A stretch of 64,000 nt of DNA from Aeromonas hydrophila subsp. hydrophila ATCC 7966. Its GTDB lineage: Bacteria; Pseudomonadota; Gammaproteobacteria; Enterobacterales; Aeromonadaceae. Shown piece by piece: positions 32,511 through 41,079 of this stretch; the first letter of the stretch is position 1, and every line of letters starts with the position of its first letter. A model generated the notes under the pieces. It worked only from the letters and a program-made list of their open reading frames with translations, was not told the origin of the DNA and did not search any database. The stretch covers positions 224,001-288,000 of the forward strand of contig NC_008570.1 in assembly GCF_000014805.1 (NCBI RefSeq), given 5' to 3'. The position numbers were made by a program, and so were the translations under genes.

Positions 32511-33620
32511 TCAGAGCTTGAACAGCGGGCGCAGGCGGATGCCGATCAGGCTGCCGGCGAGGGCCATCAGCATCCAGACCCAGCCGTGCAGGCTGCCGGA
32601 GGCGGTGCCGTCGAAGAAACCGCCGAGGTTGCAGGCGCTGTACATGGCGCCCATCCCCATCAGCAGGCCGCCGAGGATGGAGGCCAGGCTGTTGCCGAGC
32701 CGCATCGGGGCGAAGGTGCCGCCACCGCTAATGCAGCGCGCCAGCATGGCCCCCAGGATCCCCAGCCAGAACATGCCGACCATGGGGTTGATGAACAGCG
32801 GTTGGGCCAGCTTGGGGTTCCCCTCGAACAGGCCGAACAGGGAGGCACCGCGCAGCGCCATGTCATAGACGGCGCCGGTGATGGTCCAGGCCGAGCCGTG
32901 CAGAGCGACGACGCTGGAGTTGAGCAGAGCTATGATGATGCCGCCGGTCAGCACGGTGAAGCGGCCATCGCGCCAGAACAGGTTGCCGCCGCTGAAGAGG
33001 GGCTTGAGCTCGCCAGTGCGTTTGAGCTCGCTCTTGCGAAACAGCAGGAACAGCGCGGCGACCAGCGCCAGGTTGAGCAGCATGCCGCTCCAGATATTGC
33101 CGGTCAGGTCTTTTGCCAGTACCACATGGCTGGAGAAGGTGGCCTCCAGTTCGGGGCGGAGCTGGTTGCTGATCAGGGTGCCTATGCCGTAGCAGAGCAG
33201 CACCAGCCAGAAGCGGGGTTGCCCCTCGCCGCAGCAGTAAAGGGTGCCGGTGGCGCAGACACCCGCCAGCTGCATGCCGATGCCGAACAGGAAGGCGCCG
33301 ACGATGAAGGGAATGCCGATGGCCATCACGTTGCCCACCATGGCATCGCCAAACAGGGCGTGGCTAAAGGAGAGGAAGCAGGTGAACAGCAGAATTTCGA
33401 TGGCGATGGTGAGCAGGTGAACCCGCACGTAGTAGCTGTTGCGCTTGGTCAGCATCTCGCGCCAACCGAACACGATGCCGAAGCGGCTGAAGGAGAGGGT
33501 GAAGCCGAAGCCGAATCCGATCAGGGCCATCAGAGCCCATTTCATACCAAAGGTGTTGCCGAGCCAGAGTAACGCTCCCCCCGCGATTGCCACGATGGGG
33601 AGCGACCATTTTCGATTCAT
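32511..33620 (-). CDS. YeeE/YedE-family sulfur-compound transporter
   Basis: A 369-residue membrane protein with about nine to ten helices and an internal two-fold repeat. The two conserved Cys-containing half motifs are GMQLAGVCATGTLY (first half) and GMGAMYSACNLGGFFDG (second half). In the thiosulfate importer TsuA/YeeE the corresponding Cys residues relay thiosulfate, so uptake of thiosulfate or a related sulfur species is inferred. No TusA-like (YeeD) gene is adjacent, which is commonly found with YeeE. ATG 33620 follows AAGGAT. Confidence 0.8.
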   Translation of the reverse strand: MNRKWSLPIVAIAGGALLWLGNTFGMKWALMALIGFGFGFTLSFSRFGIVFGWREMLTKRNSYYVRVHLLTIAIEILLFTCFLSFSHALFGDAMVGNVMAIGIPFIVGAFLFGIGMQLAGVCATGTLYCCGEGQPRFWLVLLCYGIGTLISNQLRPELEATFSSHVVLAKDLTGNIWSGMLLNLALVAALFLLFRKSELKRTGELKPLFSGGNLFWRDGRFTVLTGGIIIALLNSSVVALHGSAWTITGAVYDMALRGASLFGLFEGNPKLAQPLFINPMVGMFWLGILGAMLARCISGGGTFAPMRLGNSLASILGGLLMGMGAMYSACNLGGFFDGTASGSLHGWVWMLMALAGSLIGIRLRPLFKL

Positions 33621-33745
33621 GCCTGTTGATCCTTATAGCTGGATGAAGAATTGGGAGTGCGGATCCTATTCCCTCATTGAGTCCAAGGCTATCGATTTAA
33701 CCCAGCTGGGTGCGAATGGGGGCAGGACGGGCCCTGCCCCGGGGA

Positions 33746-35368
33746 TCAATGGCGGGGTGGTGGCGCGAGGTGAAAGTGCTGGGTCTGGCGGGTCAGTGCC
33801 TGGGAGTTAGTCGCCACCGTATCGGCTTCGCTCGCCGCATGGCGGGCGCTGTCGTTGACCTTGGCCGCAAGGCGGGACATCTCGCCGACGTTGCTGTTGA
33901 TGGCGTGGATCAGGCTCTTCTCCTGCTCCAGCAGGGCTCCGACCTGATCGATCCGTTGGCAGATCTCGCCGCAGCCCTCTTCAATGCGGGTGATGCTCTG
34001 CTTGGCGTCGGCCACGTGCTCCACCGTTTTGCCCACCCTGGCCAGCTCGGTGTCCATCTCGTTGACGGCCCGCTGGCTGGTATCCTGGATCCGGCCGATG
34101 ATGCTGGTGATCTCCGTCGTGGCCTCGCCGGTGCGGCTGGCAAGGGAGCGCACCTCGTCGGCCACGACCGCAAAGCCGCGCCCCTGTTCACCGGCCCGGG
34201 CGGCTTCGATGGCGGCGTTGAGCGCCAGCAGGTTGGTCTGCTCGGCGATGCCATGAATGGCCCCCGCCAGACCGGAGATCTGCTGGGACAAGCCGGCCAG
34301 GTCGCCGATGGTGCCGGAGACCCGCCTCACTCCGTCAGCCTGGGCGCGGATCACCTGCTCCACCTCCTGAATGACCAGCCGGGTGGCATTGGCGTGGGCC
34401 TCGGAGCCCGATGTCATGCCGGTGACCTGTTGCAGCTGGGCATCGCTTTGCTGGATCAGGGCCTGCAGCTGCTCGATCACCTCTTCCACCTGACGGGCTG
34501 CGTCCACCTGGGCCAGGCTGTCGTCCACATGTTGGCGAGAGAGGCTGCTCAAGCCGGTGGCCTGCTGATGCAGCGTTCCCGCACTCTGCTGCAGGGCGGC
34601 GACCAGGGTGGAGAGTTGATCCCGCATCCGACCGATACGCTGGATCAGATCGCCGATGGCATCGTCGCCGGGAGGCGGCATGGGGCTGTCGAGGGCCCCC
34701 TCCGCAATGGCTGCGGTCGCCCTGCCGGCGGCCAGCAACCGTTGCTGAGTCGGTCGGCCCAGCCAGAAGACCAGGGCGCAGCCGGTCAGCGCGGCGACGA
34801 GCAGAAGCCAGTAGCACATCCGGGCGGTGAGGCTGAGCTGCGCCAGCTGCTCGGCGGCATACTGGCTGCCACGGCTGACGGTGGTATCGACTCCAAGCCG
34901 GTGGGCCAGGTACAGGGTGCGCAGCTGGGCGGCGATGGCCGCTGCCTGCTCGAGCCGGCCGGCCTGCACGGCCGGAATGAACTGACTGTCGAGCAGTTGC
35001 CAGAAACGTTCGGCCTGGGTGCGCTGTTCCCCCAGCAGGCTCTGCTTGAGCTGGTCGTCGAGAGTGCTCTCCTGCCAAAAGCGATTACGGTCGTTGAACT
35101 CCTGCTCCAGGCGGGCGAGTGATTGCAGCAACCCCTCCCGCTCGCTCGCCGCGGCATGCAGCAGGGTATAGACCTGCAGTTGCGCCTCGATGAGGTAGAG
35201 CGGGGGCGGCAGTATGTCCGCGACGACATCCTTGCCTTCGCCCATCTTGTCCGCTGCGCTCTTCACCGAGTAGAGGCCAAAGAAGCTGATGGATATCAGG
35301 ATGATGAAGATCAATATGCCCAGCGCCTGACTGAACAGCAGCGAACGATCATGGATTGCCTTGAACAT
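33746..35368 (-). CDS. Methyl-accepting chemotaxis protein
   Basis: A 540-residue chemoreceptor. Transmembrane helix 1 is at about 10-35 ([19 protein letters not shown]). The periplasmic four-helix-bundle domain spans about 40-180, helix 2 is about 182-205, then a HAMP-like stretch and the cytoplasmic signalling coiled coil. The hairpin tip contains [20 protein letters not shown] (about 385-404) and [15 protein letters not shown], the CheA/CheW contact region. No C-terminal NWETF-like CheR tether is present. ATG 35368 with GGGGG upstream was preferred over a longer frame. The ligand is unknown. Confidence 0.85.
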   Translation of the reverse strand: MFKAIHDRSLLFSQALGILIFIILISISFFGLYSVKSAADKMGEGKDVVADILPPPLYLIEAQLQVYTLLHAAASEREGLLQSLARLEQEFNDRNRFWQESTLDDQLKQSLLGEQRTQAERFWQLLDSQFIPAVQAGRLEQAAAIAAQLRTLYLAHRLGVDTTVSRGSQYAAEQLAQLSLTARMCYWLLLVAALTGCALVFWLGRPTQQRLLAAGRATAAIAEGALDSPMPPPGDDAIGDLIQRIGRMRDQLSTLVAALQQSAGTLHQQATGLSSLSRQHVDDSLAQVDAARQVEEVIEQLQALIQQSDAQLQQVTGMTSGSEAHANATRLVIQEVEQVIRAQADGVRRVSGTIGDLAGLSQQISGLAGAIHGIAEQTNLLALNAAIEAARAGEQGRGFAVVADEVRSLASRTGEATTEITSIIGRIQDTSQRAVNEMDTELARVGKTVEHVADAKQSITRIEEGCGEICQRIDQVGALLEQEKSLIHAINSNVGEMSRLAAKVNDSARHAASEADTVATNSQALTRQTQHFHLAPPPRH

Positions 35369-35597
35369 GTAACCCCCATATGAATCCGGCACATGGATAG
35401 CATAGTCCCATCCCGTATAAAGACCTGCCGCGCGGGCCATATCGCGGCGGGCGTTGCTGTCAGTGAGGGCTGACGGAGCGATCGACATCACGGCCGGTCG
35501 GTTGAGCCATTCTCAAATAGGCGTTGAGAAGCGTTTGCGAAAAAATAGGAGAATGGCAATTCATGGCTGGTGATTTATTAAAATATGAATTTATATT

Positions 35598-35626
35598 TTG
35601 CGCCGCCAAATATTTCTGGGTAGAAT
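35598..35626 (+). promoter_or_regulatory. Predicted sigma-70 promoter
   Basis: TTGCGC and TAGAAT with exactly 17 bases between, in an AT-rich stretch. The predicted transcript would start near 35633, ahead of a short ORF with a good ribosome-binding site. Confidence 0.45.
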
Positions 35627-35658
35627 CTTGGCGTGTTATCAACAGATGGAAGGATATT

Positions 35659-35715
35659 ATGGAAAGCGACAGTTGTAGCCGATTGCACAGCGCGATGTGG
35701 GCTAATCAGAACTGA
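35659..35715 (+). CDS. Possible 18-residue peptide
   Basis: ATG 35659 follows AAGGA at a spacing of 6 bases and reads MESDSCSRLHSAMWANQN then TGA. It lies between the predicted promoter at 35598 and a hairpin at 35739, the layout of a leader peptide or a very small gene. The same frame is open back to 35524, so a longer product (50-63 residues) is possible but lacks a good site. Nothing about function can be said. Confidence 0.3.
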   Translation: MESDSCSRLHSAMWANQN

Positions 35716-35738
35716 GGTTGATATTCCTTCTTCTCCCT

Positions 35739-35758
35739 CACTCTGATCGCTCAGAGTG
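35739..35758 (+). terminator. Hairpin after the 18-codon ORF
   Basis: CACTCTGA pairs with TCAGAGTG around TCGC. There is no T-tract after it, so it is a weak terminator or structural element. Confidence 0.35.
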
Positions 35759-36131
35759 TGGCATCTAGCGAGTCATCCCGACTCTTGCAACCCAGTCCCG
35801 CCGGGATCTGCGTTGCTCCCCGGATTGTTCCACTCCCTCTGCGAGCCATGCCGCCTCGCGCCCCAGCAATTGCACGCCTTGCCACGTACGCCCTTTGTCA
35901 TGGGCCCGGGGCTGCCCGTTGCGCCCGTTCACCGGATCTTTGGCGAGCAGGGACAAACAGGCCGGCGTGAAATAACAGGATGGACAGCTCGTATTGAAAA
36001 CAATGTGGTTTTCGATAGGCTGCGTTGCGAATTTAAATAATGAAGGTCTCTTCCTTATATATTTGGAAATATGCGCTGGCTATTTCTCAATATATTCATG
36101 GGGTGCGGTTGATTTCTCATATGACCGAACC

Positions 36132-36245
36132 ATGAACCCTCCTCATTATTATTCGGCCATCATGCCGTTATTGTTGCCTGTGGTTATCCTGATCTCCTTT
36201 ATCGGTCCTGGTCGCCCCGTTGCGGCCCTTGCCTCCTGCCGATAA
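36132..36245 (+). CDS. Possible 37-residue membrane peptide upstream of mgtA
   Basis: ATG 36132 overlaps the stop of a five-codon ORF (ATG 36121: M-T-E-P-stop) by ATGA. The peptide begins MNPPHYYSAIMPLLLPVVIL, continues with a hydrophobic stretch and ends PVAALASCR. It has one predicted membrane segment and several prolines. There is no ribosome-binding site of its own, so translation would depend on coupling to the MTEP mini-ORF. Small membrane peptides such as MgtS stabilise MgtA in E. coli, but this one is not recognisably related. Low confidence that it is real. Confidence 0.3.
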   Translation: MNPPHYYSAIMPLLLPVVILISFIGPGRPVAALASCR

Positions 36246-36337
36246 CGCCGCCGCGCGGATCTGCCCGCCGGCGATGACCTGCCGTGCCCTCGATATGCCG
36301 GGGCCGGCTTGCTGCCGCTCAACTCGGAGGAACCGTC

Positions 36338-36391
36338 ATGACCGAAGAGCCCAAACCTAGACCCTCGGGGTCCACGCCTACCCACTCCTGA
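36338..36391 (+). CDS. Proline-rich leader peptide of mgtA (MgtL-like candidate)
   Basis: A 17-codon ORF reading MTEEPKPRPSGSTPTHS, with a near-ideal ribosome-binding site (CGGAGGAA, 5-6 bases before ATG). It lies in the mgtA leader, 207 bases before the mgtA start. Salmonella and E. coli mgtA leaders encode MgtL, a 17-residue peptide that is also acidic at the start and has alternating prolines. There, slow or destabilised translation at low proline or low magnesium lets transcription continue into mgtA. The E-E-P-K-P-R-P stretch is what that model requires. Hairpins follow the stop codon at once (36392-36404) and at 36458-36475. Confidence 0.6.
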   Translation: MTEEPKPRPSGSTPTHS

Positions 36392-36475
36392 TCCCCTGCG
36401 GGGAACGGGATACGGTGTCCTGACCCCTGATCCGACCCGAGCATGCCGATGTGGTCGCGCAGACAGCTGTCTGCG
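36392..36475 (+). promoter_or_regulatory. Structured mgtA leader RNA
   Basis: It contains a small hairpin TCCCC-TGC-GGGGA starting one base after the leader-peptide stop, and an 18-base perfect palindrome CGCAGACAGCTGTCTGCG (36458-36475). These could be the alternative structures or Rho-loading region of an attenuator. No classical T-tract terminator was seen. Confidence 0.4.
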
Positions 36476-36598
36476 GGCCGCCCTGTGTGTGGCGACTGCC
36501 TGTTCGCTGCCGGGTCCATTGCCTTTTCACATCTGTACTGACGCCAGGCCCGGCCCGCGACAGGGCCCGCTTGCGCGTAGAAATCAGGATAACGAGTC

Positions 36599-39367
36599 AT
36601 GAAACAACAACATACCGCCAGCCGGCACAAGCAGCAGGGGTTCGTTGCCCCGGCCAGTGCCAGGGAGAAACTCTCCTCCCGGGTGCTCGATGAGGCCGAC
36701 AAGTCCCTCGAGTACACCCTCACCGCCGTGCGCGGCAACATCGACGGCCTCACCGCGACCGAGGCCGCCAACCGCCTGATCCAGTTTGGTCCCAACGAGG
36801 TGACCCACGACAAGCCGCCCCATGCGCTGATCCAGCTGCTGCAGGCGTTCAAGAACCCCTTCGTGATGGTGCTGATCGTGCTCGGGCTGGTCAGCTACGT
36901 GATGGACGTGCTGATGGCCGAGCCGGGCGACGAGGACTGGGTCAAGGTGACCATCCTCGGCGTCATGGTGGGCCTGAGCGGTCTGCTGCGCTTCTGGCAG
37001 GAGTACCGCTCTGCCAAGGCGGCCGAAGCGCTCAAGTCGCTGGTGCGCAACACCGCTACCGTGCAGCGCCGCCCCTCGCCCGGGGTCGCCCCCCAGCGCA
37101 AGGAGGTGGCCATGACCGAGCTGGTGGCCGGTGACATAGTGCACCTGCAGGCGGGGGACATGATCCCGGCCGACATCAAGCTGATCGAATCCCGCGATCT
37201 CTTCATCAGCCAGGCGGTGCTGACCGGCGAAGCGCTGCCGGTGGAGAAGTACGACACCCTGGGCGCCGTGGCCGGCAAGTCGGCGGACGGCACCGGCACC
37301 GGCGCAGGGGAGGCTGGGTTGCTCGATCTGCCCAACATCTGCTTCATGGGGACCAACGTGGTGAGCGGTACCGCCCGCGCCGTGGTGGTGGCCACCGGCA
37401 GCGACACCTATTTCGGTTCGCTGGCCCGCAACGTGGTGAGCCACAAGCGCATCGAGACCAGCTTCGATCGCGGTGTGAACAGCGTCACCAAGCTGCTTAT
37501 CCGCTTCATGCTGGTGATGGTGCCCATCGTCTTCATGCTGAGCGGGGTCAGCAGCGGTGACTGGATGTCGGCGCTCACCTTCGCACTGGCGGTGGCGGTG
37601 GGGCTCACCCCCGAGATGCTGCCGATGATCGTCTCCGCCAACCTGGCGCGCGGCGCGGTGGCCATGGCCAAGCGCAAGGTGGTGGTGAAGCGGCTCAACT
37701 CGGTGCAGAACTTCGGCGCCATGGACGTGCTCTGCACCGACAAGACCGGCACCCTGACCCAGGACAAGATCATCCTCGAGCACCACTACGACGTGCGTGG
37801 CAAGCGGGACGACCGGATCCTGCAGCTGGCCTGGCTCAACAGCTTTCACCAGAGCGGCATGAAGAACCTGATGGACATCGCGGTGGTCGAGCACGCCGAT
37901 GCGCTGGGGGAGAGCTGCAAGCCGGCCAACTACCGCAAGGTGGACGAGCTGCCGTTCGACTTCGTGCGCCGGCGCCTGTCGGTGATCGTGCAGGATGATC
38001 TGGGCCAGCAGCTGATGGTCTCCAAGGGGGCGGTGGAAGAGATGCTGGCCGTCTCCAGCCAGATCGCCGATGGCCAGGAGGTTAGGGAGCTGACCGACGC
38101 GGATCGCCGCGCCCTGCTGCGCCAGAGCGAGGAGTTCAACGCCGACGGTTATCGGGTGCTGATCGTGGCGACCCGCGAGATCCCGGCTACCGAGTGCAAG
38201 CAGAGCTATCGCACCAGCGACGAGGTCAAGCTGGTGGTGCGCGGCTTCCTCACCTTCTTCGATCCGCCCAAGGATTCGGCCGCGCCGGCCATTCGCGCCC
38301 TCAATGAGTACGGCGTAGCGGTCAAGGTGCTGACCGGCGACAACCCCATCATCACCAGCAAGGTGTGTCGCGATGTGGGGCTGGAGCCCGGCGTGCCGCT
38401 GCTTGGCAAGGATATCGAGGTGATGGACGACGTGGCGCTGTGCACCGTGGTCAAACACACCACCATCTTTGCCAAGCTCACCCCGCTGCAGAAGTCGCGG
38501 GTGGTGAAGGCGCTGCAGGCCAACGGCAACACAGTGGGTTTCCTCGGTGACGGCATCAACGATGCGCCGGCGCTGCGGGATGCGGACGTGGGTATCTCGG
38601 TGGACAGCGGTGCCGACATCGCCAAGGAGACCGCCGACATCATCCTGCTGGAGAAGAGCCTGATGGTACTGGAAGAAGGGGTGATCAAGGGGCGCGAGAC
38701 CTTTGGCAACATCTTGAAGTACCTCAACATGACCGCCAGCTCCAACTTCGGCAACGTCTTCTCGGTGCTGGTGGCTTCCGCCTGGCTGCCCTGGGCGCCC
38801 ATGCTGGCGATGCAGATGCTGATCCAGAACCTGGTGTATGACGTCTCCCAGATGCTGCTGCCGTGGGACAAGATGGACCCCGAGTTCCTCAAGCGGCCGC
38901 GCAAGTGGGAGGCGAGCAACATCAAGCGCTTCATGCTGTGGCTCGGCCCGACTTCGTCGGTGTTCGATATCAGCACCTACTGCCTGATGTGGTTCGTGTT
39001 CGGTGCCGGTGCCCTCTATGCCACCGCCAACGGCAGCATGGATCCGCTGGTCAACGGTCAGGCCATCATGAACTCAGGCTGGTTCATCGAGGGGCTGGTG
39101 TCGCAGACCCTGGTGGTGCACATGTTGCGTACCCGCAAGATCCCCTTCCTGCAGAGTACCGCCACTCTGCCGGTGCTGCTCTCCACCTCGATCGCCATCG
39201 CCATCGGCTGCTACCTGCCGTTCTCGCCGCTGGCCGAGCACTTCGGCTTCATCACTCTGGATGGGCCCAAGTACTTCATGTGGCTGGTGATCACCATGCT
39301 GGCCTACATGGGGCTGACCCAGACCGTCAAGAGCATCTACATCAAGCGCCACGGCCAGTGGTTCTGA
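36599..39367 (+). CDS. mgtA: Magnesium-transporting P-type ATPase
   Basis: A 922-residue P-type ATPase of the MgtA/MgtB class (P3B), importing Mg2+ across the inner membrane. Order of features: N-terminal soluble part with GNIDGLTATEAANRL; helices 1-2; the actuator loop LTGEALPVEK (TGE); LTPEMLP in helix 4; the phosphorylation site CTDKTGTLTQDK; nucleotide domain with KGAVEEM; LTGDNPIITSKVC; GDGINDAPALRDADVGISVD; and six C-terminal helices. The length is normal. ATG 36599 follows AGGATAAC. It is preceded by a long leader with an MgtL-like ORF, so control by Mg2+ at the level of leader translation is likely. A strong terminator follows. Confidence 0.93.
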   Translation: MKQQHTASRHKQQGFVAPASAREKLSSRVLDEADKSLEYTLTAVRGNIDGLTATEAANRLIQFGPNEVTHDKPPHALIQLLQAFKNPFVMVLIVLGLVSYVMDVLMAEPGDEDWVKVTILGVMVGLSGLLRFWQEYRSAKAAEALKSLVRNTATVQRRPSPGVAPQRKEVAMTELVAGDIVHLQAGDMIPADIKLIESRDLFISQAVLTGEALPVEKYDTLGAVAGKSADGTGTGAGEAGLLDLPNICFMGTNVVSGTARAVVVATGSDTYFGSLARNVVSHKRIETSFDRGVNSVTKLLIRFMLVMVPIVFMLSGVSSGDWMSALTFALAVAVGLTPEMLPMIVSANLARGAVAMAKRKVVVKRLNSVQNFGAMDVLCTDKTGTLTQDKIILEHHYDVRGKRDDRILQLAWLNSFHQSGMKNLMDIAVVEHADALGESCKPANYRKVDELPFDFVRRRLSVIVQDDLGQQLMVSKGAVEEMLAVSSQIADGQEVRELTDADRRALLRQSEEFNADGYRVLIVATREIPATECKQSYRTSDEVKLVVRGFLTFFDPPKDSAAPAIRALNEYGVAVKVLTGDNPIITSKVCRDVGLEPGVPLLGKDIEVMDDVALCTVVKHTTIFAKLTPLQKSRVVKALQANGNTVGFLGDGINDAPALRDADVGISVDSGADIAKETADIILLEKSLMVLEEGVIKGRETFGNILKYLNMTASSNFGNVFSVLVASAWLPWAPMLAMQMLIQNLVYDVSQMLLPWDKMDPEFLKRPRKWEASNIKRFMLWLGPTSSVFDISTYCLMWFVFGAGALYATANGSMDPLVNGQAIMNSGWFIEGLVSQTLVVHMLRTRKIPFLQSTATLPVLLSTSIAIAIGCYLPFSPLAEHFGFITLDGPKYFMWLVITMLAYMGLTQTVKSIYIKRHGQWF

Positions 39368-39415
39368 TGAAGGGCCAGTGAGAGGGCCGGTTACCCGGCC
39401 AGAAATAATGAACGT

Positions 39416-39448
39416 AAAGAGGGATGGCCTGGGCCATCCCTCTTTTTT
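39416..39448. terminator. Bidirectional terminator between mgtA and LysE-type gene
   Basis: AAAGAGGGATGGCC pairs with GGCCATCCCTCTTT around TG, and TTT extends the run after the stem on the plus strand. Confidence 0.88.
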
Positions 39449-39466
39449 ATGGCTGGCACACGGGTG

Positions 39467-40114
39467 TCAGTGCAGGACCAGGGCATAGGCCTCGCCGGCC
39501 ATGCCGGTCAGGATGGAGAGGCTGACCGCGCCAAACAGCAAGCCGGTGACCAGATTGAGCGGACGCTGCACGCGGCCAAGCAGGCGCTGGGCCCGCACGG
39601 TGGAGAGGCTCCAGGCCAGCACGCCGAACCAGATCAGAGAGAGCAGGAACAGTTCCAGCACCAGCAGGCCGCGAGTCAGGCCGTCTACCTGCGGTGTCAC
39701 CATGGCGGCCAGCAGCCCCATGAAGAACAGCAGCGCCTTGGGGTTGAGCAGGTTGGTGGCAATGCCGCGCTGCACCCCCTTGCGCCAACCCTGTGCCTCG
39801 CCGCCGGCGTGCAGGGCGAGCTCGGCCGAGCTGTGCCAGGCCGCCTTGAGCGCTCCCCAGCCGAGCCAGCCCAGATAGAGGGCGCCGACCACCTTCACCG
39901 TGATGAACAGCCAGGGGTGTTCGGCAATCAGCAGGCTGATGCCGGTGAGGCTGAGGGTGGCGTGCACCAGGATGGCGAGCGCAATGCCGAGCGCCGCCCC
40001 GAGGGCGGTGGGCCTGTGCAAGCTGGTGCGCAGGATCAGCGCGAAGTCCGGGCCCGGGCTCGCCAGGGCGATGAGATGGATGAGACCTATGGTCAGAAAC
40101 AGGCTGGTGAACAT
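39467..40114 (-). CDS. LysE/RhtB-family amino acid exporter
   Basis: A 215-residue membrane protein. Hallmarks: LIHLIALASPGPDFALILRTSL near the N-terminus (residues about 11-32, SPGPDF core), GIATNLLNPKALLFFMGLL in the middle, and about six helices overall. ATG 40114 has GAGG five bases upstream; the longer frame has no site. It lies 79 bases downstream of an AraC-family gene on the same strand, a frequent regulator-exporter pair. The substrate is unknown; homoserine/threonine/branched amino acids are typical of the family. Confidence 0.85.
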   Translation of the reverse strand: MFTSLFLTIGLIHLIALASPGPDFALILRTSLHRPTALGAALGIALAILVHATLSLTGISLLIAEHPWLFITVKVVGALYLGWLGWGALKAAWHSSAELALHAGGEAQGWRKGVQRGIATNLLNPKALLFFMGLLAAMVTPQVDGLTRGLLVLELFLLSLIWFGVLAWSLSTVRAQRLLGRVQRPLNLVTGLLFGAVSLSILTGMAGEAYALVLH

Positions 40115-40193
40115 GGAAACCTCTGGGACAGTATCGAGTTCACAGCATGGCGGATTGCGGGGTCGCCGGATTGTAAAAGATTGCAGTGCGGAG

Positions 40194-41012
40194 TTAGTCG
40201 GCGTGCCCACTGGCGGCCAGCATCTGCTGGCGAAAATCGGCGGGGGTGAGGCCGAACGCCTGGCGAAAGCCGTGGTGGAAGTGGCTCTGATCGAAGAAGC
40301 CGACCGCCAGCGCCACCTCGCTCACCGGCAGGCCGCTGCCGAGCAGGCGCTTGCTCTGTTCGAGCCGTAGTCGCTTGAGCCAGGCGTAGGGGGTCATGCC
40401 GGTCTTCTTCTTGAACTGGCGCAGGAAGGCGAAGCGATCCAGTCCGAACAGGGCGGCCAGATCCTCCAGACTGTGGCGTTCATCCAGCCGGGCCAGCAGA
40501 TGGTCGCGCAGATACCTGAGCTGGGGGTCGGCCAGGGCGTGGCGCTCCGGTGCCAGGTGCAGCAGCTCGCCGAGCAGGGCCAGCAGCTCGCTCTCCGCCA
40601 GCAGGCCGTCGGGGCTGGGGTTGTCCAGGTACATGTGCAGCCGGGCAAATCCCTGATAGAGGTCGGGGCGGCGCTGCAGCCCCTGGTCGAAGAAGGGTTC
40701 CGGGCTGTCCGGCAGCCAGCGAGCCAGCTGCTCGGGGGCGATGGCGAACACCCGCACCTCGTACCCTTCCGGCAGCAGGCTGAGGCCGTCGTGCATCTCG
40801 TCCGGGTTGACAGTGGAGAGCTCGCCGCGCACCAGGTGGTGGCTGCTGCCCTTGTGGATGAATTTCTGGCCGCCCTGCTGCACCAGACCTATGTGGTAGT
40901 CCAGGTGCACATGGCGGCCATAGCTGAATTCCCTGTGGTGGGAGTGGGAGAGTTCGACCCCCGGCAGCAGCCGGGATTGCCAGTAGTGGATGCGGGATTG
41001 GGGTGCGCTCAT
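40194..41012 (-). CDS. AraC-family transcriptional regulator
   Basis: A 272-residue regulator. The N-terminal AraC-binding cupin (about 1-150) has the HHREFSYGRHVHLDYHIGLV and VNPDEMHDGLSL text typical of AraC proteins paired with LysE exporters. The C-terminal double helix-turn-helix (about 170-265) contains SLEDLAALFGLDRFAFLRQF and VSEVALAVGFFDQSHFHHGF, the two recognition segments, and ends FRQAFGLTPADFRQQ. It probably controls the exporter gene that follows. The effector is unknown. Confidence 0.85.
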   Translation of the reverse strand: MSAPQSRIHYWQSRLLPGVELSHSHHREFSYGRHVHLDYHIGLVQQGGQKFIHKGSSHHLVRGELSTVNPDEMHDGLSLLPEGYEVRVFAIAPEQLARWLPDSPEPFFDQGLQRRPDLYQGFARLHMYLDNPSPDGLLAESELLALLGELLHLAPERHALADPQLRYLRDHLLARLDERHSLEDLAALFGLDRFAFLRQFKKKTGMTPYAWLKRLRLEQSKRLLGSGLPVSEVALAVGFFDQSHFHHGFRQAFGLTPADFRQQMLAASGHAD

Positions 41013-41079
41013 CGACTATTGATAACCTGAAACCCGAACGTGGGCTTGTAGATTATTGCAGCGTGGCGCCCCCTTGCCG

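Larger units (their letters stand above)
35369..36337. other. Long AT/GC-patchy leader region upstream of mgtA
   Basis: Almost 1 kb with no gene of normal length. It contains a promoter-like pair (35598-35626) followed by an 18-codon ORF and a hairpin, a GC-rich stretch of unknown origin (35756-35970), AT-rich DNA (36000-36120), and two overlapping mini-ORFs (36121-36245). No standard PhoP box (two GTTTA half-sites) was recognised. Confidence 0.5.

Noticed and set aside
35756..35970. Possible gene on the minus strand (about 63 codons) in the mgtA upstream region
   Set aside because: No ribosome-binding site, biased composition and no recognisable family; kept only as unexplained GC-rich sequence.
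36000..36337. PhoP box for mgtA
   Set aside because: No pair of (T/G)GTTTA half-sites with 5-base spacing was found on either strand; TGGTTTT near 36005 has no partner.
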